From Rhizobium sp. (GTDB lineage Bacteria > Pseudomonadota > Alphaproteobacteria > Rhizobiales > Rhizobiaceae): 64,000 nucleotides of DNA. Location of the stretch: positions 1 to 64,000 of the forward strand of contig JARXAK010000231.1 of the NCBI GenBank assembly GCA_029865885.1, given 5' to 3'. This document shows, in pieces, positions 57,807 through 64,000 of this stretch. The notes beneath the pieces are model-generated. The model did not search any database. It worked only from the letters and a program-made list of their open reading frames with translations, and was not told where the DNA came from. The number at the start of each line of letters is the position of its first letter. Within the stretch, counting starts at the first letter, position 1. A program made the translations under genes and the position numbers.

Positions 57807-58721
57807 ATGGGACGTATCGTATCGATTGGCGAATGCATGGGCGAGCTCTCGGAAACGGGCACGCCCGGAGCGCTGCAAATGGGTTTTGCCGGAGATACGC
57901 TCAACACGGCCTTTTATCTGCGCCACAGCCTGGGACCTGACTGGCAGGTGGACTATGTGAGCGCCGTCGGCACGGACGGGCTCTCAGACCGGATGGTGGG
58001 TTTTCTGGGAGACCAGGGCATCGGAACCGACCACATACGGCGCCTGACCGACAAGACGATCGGGCTCTACTACATCACCTTGAAAGACGGTGAACGCAGT
58101 TTCACCTATTGGCGTAACGACAGCGCCGCCAAGAGGCTCGCCAGTGATCCCACAGCTCTGGCCCGCGCACTTGAGGGGGCCGATCTCGCCTATTGGTCCG
58201 GCATCACGCTGGCGATCCTGCCCAACCAGGATCGCCTTGCGCTGATCGAGGCGCTCAGCCAGTTTGCGGGCAAAGGGGGGACTGTTGTCTTCGACCCCAA
58301 TCTCCGGCCACGGCTCTGGGACAGTGTGGATACCATGCGCGGCTGGATCCATCGCGCAGCAGCAGTCAGCGAGCTCTGTCTCCCGTCTTTCGAGGACGAG
58401 GCGACCTGGTTTGGCGATGCCGATCCGGCAGCGACGGTGAGACGTTACCAGGCCGAGGGAACAAGACGGGTGATTGTGAAGAATGGCGCCGAACACGTCA
58501 CCTTCGCCACCGGCAACGCTGTGCCGAGCACGCTTGCGATTGCGCCGGTCGAACGGATTGTCGATACAACCGCAGCCGGGGACAGTTTCAATGCGGGGTA
58601 CCTGGCAGCAGAACTCACCGGTTCATCCGTCCAGGATGCCATTGCTGCGGGCGCCAGACTGGCGGGACGAGTGATCGGGGCCAGGGGGGCTCTGATTGCA
58701 GATGCCGTGCAGCACGCCTGA
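57807..58721 (+). CDS. kdgK: PfkB-family sugar kinase, likely 2-keto-3-deoxygluconate kinase
   Basis: IVSIGECMGELSETG; GTVVFDPNLRPRLWDSVDTMRGW; VDTTAAGDSFNAGYLAAEL. Confidence 0.88.
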   Translation: MGRIVSIGECMGELSETGTPGALQMGFAGDTLNTAFYLRHSLGPDWQVDYVSAVGTDGLSDRMVGFLGDQGIGTDHIRRLTDKTIGLYYITLKDGERSFTYWRNDSAAKRLASDPTALARALEGADLAYWSGITLAILPNQDRLALIEALSQFAGKGGTVVFDPNLRPRLWDSVDTMRGWIHRAAAVSELCLPSFEDEATWFGDADPAATVRRYQAEGTRRVIVKNGAEHVTFATGNAVPSTLAIAPVERIVDTTAAGDSFNAGYLAAELTGSSVQDAIAAGARLAGRVIGARGALIADAVQHA

Positions 58722-58734
58722 TCAGCCATAGCCC

Positions 58735-58905
58735 TCAGACAGGGGCGATGGCTCCGCCGAAGAGCGTGAAATAGCCCCAGGCCAACACAAAGGCCGCAAG
58801 AATGCCAACCCAGATCAGTGCCTTCCGGAGGGACGGTGACATCGCGGCCTTCGGCTTTGGCGGCTTGTCTTCGGGTGGGCGCTCGAACTTGATGACGTTC
58901 GACAT
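58735..58905 (-). CDS. Small membrane protein (56 aa), absent from the supplied ORF track
   Basis: MSNVIKFERPPEDKPPKPKAAMSPSLRKALIWVGILAAFVLAWGYFTLFGGAIAPV*: charged N-terminus plus one TM helix; upstream aaagagag. Confidence 0.65.
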   Translation of the reverse strand: MSNVIKFERPPEDKPPKPKAAMSPSLRKALIWVGILAAFVLAWGYFTLFGGAIAPV

Positions 58906-59201
58906 ACGGTGGCTCTCTTTTGGTACTCTTCTTCAGTAAGCTTCCTGCCATGATCGTGCGGCGACAACAAGACTACCACTTGGGTCTTTATTCCTGTTTC
59001 GGCGCAAGACGGTGAACGCTTTTTTCAAACAACAGCCTGCGATGATCATTGCATCAATGCAACAAGTGTTCCTCAATGTTTCACTTCATGCTTGTCGGCG
59101 GGCTCCCGCGTCGCTAGCGTCCGTTTGGCAGTGAGAATGGTGCTGTCCGGCAAGGCGCTGGACGCTCTCCTGCAGATGATGATGGACCTGACCGAAACGC
59201 A

Positions 59202-60296
59202 ATGAGAAGTTTTCTTGACCTTTCCGCCCAGGCTGATGTCAATCCCGGTCAGGACGGGGATGCGTTTGTAGCTGGCCGCAAGATCTCAGGCGTTTCATCT
59301 GCCCATTTCCTGAAGCTTGTCGAAGAGCACGGCAATATCGGGTTCTGGACTTGCGATCTCGTCACCGGTCAATGCAGTTGCAGCTCCGGCCTTGTTCGGG
59401 TGATGGGCGTTGAGCAACCCCAACCCTTCAGACTCGCGGATCTGGTCGATCAGGTCCATCCCGAGGATCGTACGTTTTGCGAGGATGTCTGGCCGCTGAT
59501 CCGCTCAGGAGTGCCGGTCAACCGGAACTTCCGTATCATCCGTGGCGATAGGACTGTTCGGTGGATCGAGTTTCGGTCCGAAGTGGTGCTCGACGCCGAG
59601 CAGCGTCCTGTCCGGGCCATCGGTCTGTTGCAGGATGTCTCGCAACAGCATGAAAACCGCCAGGCGCTTGAGGAAAGCATCGGGCGCTATCGAGCCCTGG
59701 TCAGCGCCGTCGCGGCGATGGAATGGCGGGCGACCGCCAGTGGCGAACCTGTCTTCTCGCATGGTTGGATGGCCCTTACAGGGCAGCGGGAATCCGATAT
59801 GTTGAACGGAAACTGGCTGGCCGCTGTTCACCCGGATGACCGCCAAATGGTGATTGCAGCCTGGCAGGATGCCGTTGCCAACCTCTCCCCTTATGTCGCC
59901 AATCAACGCATTCTCCGGGCGGATGGCGAGTATGAGTGGTTTCATGCTCGTGCGGTGCCGGTTCTGCACAAGGGGGCACGCCCGCATGAATGGCTGGGAA
60001 TGATCATCCGTCACCAGGATTTTGCCAAGAACGGAAGTGATGGGCGCCTGGCAGATGCGACCGTGACGCCGATGCAGATCCGCGCAGGACGGGCGATGTT
60101 GCAATGGACCTTGGAAGACCTCTCGCGTGAATCCGGGGTTTCCGTCTCTTCGATCCGGCGGATCGAGGGAGAGGGAGAGCGATCCACGCGACCGACCTCG
60201 CTCACCGCGATTCGCCAGTCTTTCGAGCGTCAAGGCCTCGTGTTCAGCGATGGCAATGCCGTCTCGCTGCAGCGCTTGCCTGTCAAAAGCCCATGA
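59202..60296 (+). CDS. Tandem PAS-domain protein with C-terminal XRE-like HTH
   Basis: GNIGFWTCDLVTGQCSCSSGLVRVMG; HPDDRQMVIAAWQDAVAN; TPMQIRAGRAMLQWTLEDLSRESGVSVSSIRRIEGEGERS. Confidence 0.8.
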   Translation: MRSFLDLSAQADVNPGQDGDAFVAGRKISGVSSAHFLKLVEEHGNIGFWTCDLVTGQCSCSSGLVRVMGVEQPQPFRLADLVDQVHPEDRTFCEDVWPLIRSGVPVNRNFRIIRGDRTVRWIEFRSEVVLDAEQRPVRAIGLLQDVSQQHENRQALEESIGRYRALVSAVAAMEWRATASGEPVFSHGWMALTGQRESDMLNGNWLAAVHPDDRQMVIAAWQDAVANLSPYVANQRILRADGEYEWFHARAVPVLHKGARPHEWLGMIIRHQDFAKNGSDGRLADATVTPMQIRAGRAMLQWTLEDLSRESGVSVSSIRRIEGEGERSTRPTSLTAIRQSFERQGLVFSDGNAVSLQRLPVKSP

Positions 60297-60413
60297 GAAC
60301 GTGCGCTTTCGTCCTCGGGACAGAGACGCGAGGCTTGCTGACGGTCTTGGGAAGCATCACGTTCCATGCTCTGTCCGCGCCGCAGCCGGGCTCGTCGACA
60401 CTTGGTATAAGCC

Positions 60414-60875
60414 TCAGACTGCGGCGACCTTTTTCTTCACGGGCGGGTTTTCTGCATCGTAGCTAGCCCGCGCTTCCCGGATGCGCCCATGATGTTCCGC
60501 CGTCCAGACGACGAGGGTGGCGACAGGTCCCAGCAGCGATTCTCCCAGCTCTGACAGGCGGTATTCGACGCTCGGCGGTTGCGTCGGGAACACTTGGCGG
60601 TGAACCAGCCCGTCACGCTGCAGGCTGCGCAACGTGCCAGTAAGCATGGCTTGCGAAATATCGGGAATTGCCCGCTTCAGTTCTCCGAACCGGTGAGGTT
60701 GGTAACCGAGCGTCTGCAGAATGAGCGAAGCCCATTTGTCTCCAATGTGAGCGAACACGTCGCGCACCGGGCATTTCTGTGCGTCGAAGACCGTGTTCAC
60801 GGGCGTTTGGATCATTGCCATCACGGTGCGGATCGCCGCGCTATGGTCTGCCTTTGTCTTTGCATGTGCGGTCAT
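60414..60875 (-). CDS. HxlR-family transcriptional regulator
   Basis: [58 protein letters not shown]. Confidence 0.92.
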   Translation of the reverse strand: MTAHAKTKADHSAAIRTVMAMIQTPVNTVFDAQKCPVRDVFAHIGDKWASLILQTLGYQPHRFGELKRAIPDISQAMLTGTLRSLQRDGLVHRQVFPTQPPSVEYRLSELGESLLGPVATLVVWTAEHHGRIREARASYDAENPPVKKKVAAV

Positions 60876-61002
60876 GGGTACCGTCCTCGGAACCTGGTTC
60901 TAAAAAACTGCCTACTTTACGGTGGCATGGTGATCTGCAATATAGACCTACTCTACAAATTAAACCAGCCCCAAAGTTGAGGGCGCATAGAATGGAACGA
61001 AC

Positions 61003-61902
61003 ATGACTGCAAAATATCTCGTAACCGGCGCCTCCGGCCAGCTCGGCCAGCGCGTCGTCCATCATCTGCTCGAAACTTCGGGCGTTGCCGCCGGCGATAT
61101 CATCGCTGCCAGCCGCAAGCCGGAACAGCTGGCCGATCTCGCCGCCAAGGGCGTGCAGGTTCGCCGCGTCGACTTCGACGACGCCCAGTCGATGGAGGCC
61201 GCCTTCGCAGAAGCCGCCAACGTGCTGATCATCAGCACGGATTCGCTCGACCGTCCGGGCCATCGTCTGGTGCAGCACCGCGCCGCGATCGCTGCAGCTG
61301 AAGCGGCTGGGGTCAAGCACCTGCTTTACACCTCGATGCCTGAGCCGACAAACTCGCCGCTTCTGTTCGCACCGGATCACGAAGGCACGGAAGCCGCCAT
61401 CCAGGCAAGCAGCATTCCGGCTTGGACCATCTTGCGCAACAACTGGTACTTCGAAAACGTCATGATGGGCGCCGGCCCGGCCTTGGCTTCCGGCAACTGG
61501 TATTCGGCGGCGAGTGATGGCAAGATTGCCCATATCTCCCGCGACGATCTGGGCCGTGCGGCAGCCGCCGCGCTGGTTGCTGCCGGCAGCGAGAAGAAGC
61601 TCTACACGTTTACGGGTTCGAACTCCTACACCTACCGCGACATCGCGGCCCTGCTTGCCAAGGCTGCAGGCAAGGACGTGGCCGTAGTTGACGTCCCCCT
61701 GGAAGGCCTCGTCCAGGGCATGGTCGGTGCAGGTCTTCCTGAGCCGGTGGCGCGCGTCTATGCCTCCATCGACACGATGATCGGAAACGGCGGTCTCGCC
61801 AAGATCACCGGTGATTTCAAGGCGCTGACCGGCCGCGAGCCGCAGAGCTTTGAAGCCTGGGTTGAAAGCCAGGCTGGCGCCCTGAAGTCCATGATCCCCT
61901 GA
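61003..61902 (+). CDS. NmrA-like SDR / NAD(P)H:quinone oxidoreductase (QorB-like)
   Basis: YLVTGASGQLGQRVVHHLLETSGVAAGDIIAASRKPEQLADLAAKGVQVRRVDFDD. Confidence 0.88.
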   Translation: MTAKYLVTGASGQLGQRVVHHLLETSGVAAGDIIAASRKPEQLADLAAKGVQVRRVDFDDAQSMEAAFAEAANVLIISTDSLDRPGHRLVQHRAAIAAAEAAGVKHLLYTSMPEPTNSPLLFAPDHEGTEAAIQASSIPAWTILRNNWYFENVMMGAGPALASGNWYSAASDGKIAHISRDDLGRAAAAALVAAGSEKKLYTFTGSNSYTYRDIAALLAKAAGKDVAVVDVPLEGLVQGMVGAGLPEPVARVYASIDTMIGNGGLAKITGDFKALTGREPQSFEAWVESQAGALKSMIP

Positions 61903-62187
61903 TCCTAGGGATCTCCAATCGGCCGCCGCCAGGCCGATACGGTGATGCCATCCCCCACACGTGGCACAACCGCGCAACCGCCCGTTCCCCTGAACGGGCG
62001 GTTTCGTTTTGCGTGCGGGGCGCTTTCCACAGATGGCCGGGATGTCGAGATATTGCCTCTTTCGCAGGCATGTCTGCCCGCAAGACATGCATCCAGCAGC
62101 CTTCCCGGTGGCGCTGAGGTCGGATTATCCCCCGCCGGCTGCCATTTTCGGACTTGGCACGCGCTTTGCTCCGTAAAGACCAGAGTT

Positions 62188-62292
62188 AGCCGCTAGGGTT
62201 CCGGCGCCGCAAGGCGCGGCTGGTCCGAGAGCGGCTCCCGATGGAGAGACATCCCATCGGGTGCACGGCGGGACAAAAGCCCGGGAGACCTC
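62188..62292 (+). ncRNA. Guanidine-I (ykkC-yxkD) riboswitch-like leader
   Basis: gCTAGGGTTCCGgcgccgcaaggcgcggCTGGTCCGAGAGcggctcc...gggtgcACGGCGGGACAAAAGCCCGGGAGA matches the conserved ykkC core by eye. Confidence 0.88.
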
Positions 62293-62364
62293 GTAAGCCA
62301 AGGGATTGGCGGCGCGATGGTCCATGCCGATCCCTTTTCGAAGACGCAAAAGGGGAATTTCTAC

Positions 62365-63438
62365 ATGCAGACTGTCAAGACACTCCTGTCGATCACGGCG
62401 CTTGCCGGCGCTCTCGCCTTTAGTCCGATGACATCGGCCGAAGCCGCACCGAAGAAGGACTTCAAGGTCGCCTGGTCGATCTATGTCGGCTGGATGCCCT
62501 GGGGCTATGCCAATGACACCGGCATCGTGAAGAAGTGGGCCGACAAATATGGCATCAACATCGAGGTCACGCAGTTCAACGACTACGTGGAATCGATGAA
62601 CCAGTACACCGCCGGTGCCTTTGATGCCGTGACGCTCACCAACATGGATGGCCTGTCGATCCCCGCCGCCGGTGGCGTCGACACGACCGCCGTCATCGTT
62701 GGCGACTTCTCGAACGGCAATGACGCATTGATCCTCAAGGGGAAGGACAAGCTCGAGGATGTGAAGGGTCAGAACGTCAATCTCGTCGAGTTCTCGGTCT
62801 CCCATTATCTGCTCGCCCGTGCGCTCGAAAGCATCGGTTCCTCCGAGCGTGATGTGAAGGTGGTCAACACCTCGGATGCCGACCTGGTCGCCGCTTATCA
62901 GACACCTGATGTCACGGCGGTCGTGACCTGGAACCCGCTGGTCGCCAGCATTCTGGAAGATACGTCGGCAAAGAAGGTCTTCGATAGCTCGCAGATCCCG
63001 GGCGAGATCATCGACCTGATGGTCGCCAATACCGACGTGCTCAAGGATAACCCGGACTTCGGCAAGGCGCTTGCCGGGATCTGGTACGACACCATGGCCG
63101 TCATGACAGCAGATACAGAAGAGGGCAAGGCAGCCCGCACGGCGATGGGAACGGCGTCCGGAACGGATCTGGCGGGCTTCGAAGCCCAGATGGCGGCCAC
63201 CAAGCTCTTCGACAAACCCGCCGATGCCGTGGCTTTCTCCGCCTCGCCGGATCTGTCCAAGACCATGGATATCGTCCGCAACTTCCTCTTCGAAAAGGGC
63301 CTTCTCGGCAGCGGAGCGCCGTCTGCCGATGTCATCGGTATCGAACTGGCGGACGGCTCGGTTCTTGGCGACAAGGAAAACGTCAAGTTCCGCTTCACCA
63401 CCACCTACATGGACGCGGCCGCCAAGGGCGCGCTCTGA
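62365..63438 (+). CDS. NitT/TauT-type ABC transporter substrate-binding protein (riboswitch-controlled, guanidine/urea-type)
   Basis: Signal peptide; FKVAWSIYVGWMPWGYANDTGIVKKWADKYGINIEVTQFNDYVESMNQYTAGAFDAVTLTNMDGL. Confidence 0.88.
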   Translation: MQTVKTLLSITALAGALAFSPMTSAEAAPKKDFKVAWSIYVGWMPWGYANDTGIVKKWADKYGINIEVTQFNDYVESMNQYTAGAFDAVTLTNMDGLSIPAAGGVDTTAVIVGDFSNGNDALILKGKDKLEDVKGQNVNLVEFSVSHYLLARALESIGSSERDVKVVNTSDADLVAAYQTPDVTAVVTWNPLVASILEDTSAKKVFDSSQIPGEIIDLMVANTDVLKDNPDFGKALAGIWYDTMAVMTADTEEGKAARTAMGTASGTDLAGFEAQMAATKLFDKPADAVAFSASPDLSKTMDIVRNFLFEKGLLGSGAPSADVIGIELADGSVLGDKENVKFRFTTTYMDAAAKGAL

Positions 63439-63509
63439 GGCAGACCATACCGCCCGGTTGACGATGTCATCCGGGCGGCTCCCGCCTCCCTGAAATCCTG
63501 GAGTGGTCG

Positions 63510-64000
63510 ATGCGCTGGATCAATGCTCATCCTGGAAATGGCGCGCGCCTGACGCTGGTGCTTCTGCCCTTCGTGCTGGTGCTGGCCGCCTACATGATCG
63601 GCTCGGCCGAACGGCTCGCAGAAAACCCGAACGACAAGCTGCTGCCCGGTTTCGCTACCCTCTGGGAGGCTGTCAGCCGGATGGCCTTCACCGCCGACGC
63701 CAGAACCGGCGAGTATCTGCTTTGGTCGGACACCTGGGCGAGCCTGGGGCGTCTGTTCGCAGGGCTTGGCATTGCCACCGCGATCGCGCTTCTGCTCGGC
63801 CTCGTCATCGGCATCCTGCCCTATGCACGGGCAGGTCTCTCTCCCTTCGTCGGCGCCATCTCCATGGTTCCGCCCTTGGCGCTCCTGCCCATCCTTTTCA
63901 TCGTCATGGGGCTCGGCGAGGCGTCGAAGATTGCGCTGATCGTTATCGGTGTCGCACCGATCATGATCCGCGACCTGGCGCTGACCGCCGTCTCCCTGCC
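63510..64000 (+). CDS. NitT/TauT-type ABC transporter permease (truncated by window end)
   Basis: MRWINAHPGNGARLTLVLLPFVLVLAAYMIG ... GRLFAGLGIATAIALLLGLVIGILPYARAGLSPFVGAISMVPPLALLPILFIVMGLGEASK; open frame to 64000. Confidence 0.85.
   Translation, partial: MRWINAHPGNGARLTLVLLPFVLVLAAYMIGSAERLAENPNDKLLPGFATLWEAVSRMAFTADARTGEYLLWSDTWASLGRLFAGLGIATAIALLLGLVIGILPYARAGLSPFVGAISMVPPLALLPILFIVMGLGEASKIALIVIGVAPIMIRDLALTAVSL

Noticed and set aside
60841-62088. 415-aa minus-strand ORF
   Set aside because: Antisense to the NmrA-like SDR.
1-64000. CRISPR array
   Set aside because: No regularly spaced short repeats with unique spacers were seen on reading the window.

Overview
The window looks like a Rhizobiales/Rhizobiaceae-type alphaproteobacterial chromosome. 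The vertical backbone is recognisable: murA - DUF2948-like - hisD - UPF0262-like - LMW-PTPase-like - infA - maf - yacG - tRNA-Phe. Family calls are made by eye from the translations; no database search was run.

Main contents:
(1) 1-3.1 kb: right part of a Tn7/Tn5053-like transposition module (TniA C-terminus, TniB, TniQ) lying ~215 bp from the 3' end of a tRNA-Thr(GGT) gene.
(2) ~9.65-21.6 kb: an 11.9-kb integrated island at tRNA-Phe(GAA), bounded by a 50-bp perfect direct repeat. It carries a P4-type tyrosine integrase, an AlpA-like regulator and a primase/polymerase-AAA helicase. Cargo includes a translationally coupled two-gene operon (PLD-like / VPA1262-like protein plus an all-helical partner), a PD-(D/E)XK-like nuclease, and an AT-rich pair (uncharacterised protein plus membrane protein).
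(3) 21.9-24.5 kb: MATE and DMT exporters. 24.5-38.5 kb: a LysR-flanked, co-directional cluster with three NtaA-type FMN monooxygenases, a luciferase-like monooxygenase, two flavin reductases, a stand-alone RibB, a polar amino-acid ABC importer with two tandem binding proteins, and an AllE-like cupin.
(4) 38.8-43.7 kb: TetR-RND efflux operon with two interleaved 17-bp inverted repeats in front of tetR.
(5) 44.3-49.7 kb: dipeptide-type ABC system. Then Lrp/AsnC with aromatic aminotransferase, YitT, a siderophore-type ABC importer, a methyltransferase, GntR-KduD-KdgK, a PAS-HTH protein, and HxlR/NmrA.
(6) 62.2 kb-end: a guanidine-I (ykkC) riboswitch-like leader before a NitT/TauT-type ABC transporter.

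The best candidate for a new biological system is the two-gene operon at 9.8-12.85 kb in the tRNA-Phe island. Next are the AT-rich pair at 19.6-21.3 kb and the flavin-dependent catabolic cluster at 25.9-38.5 kb.
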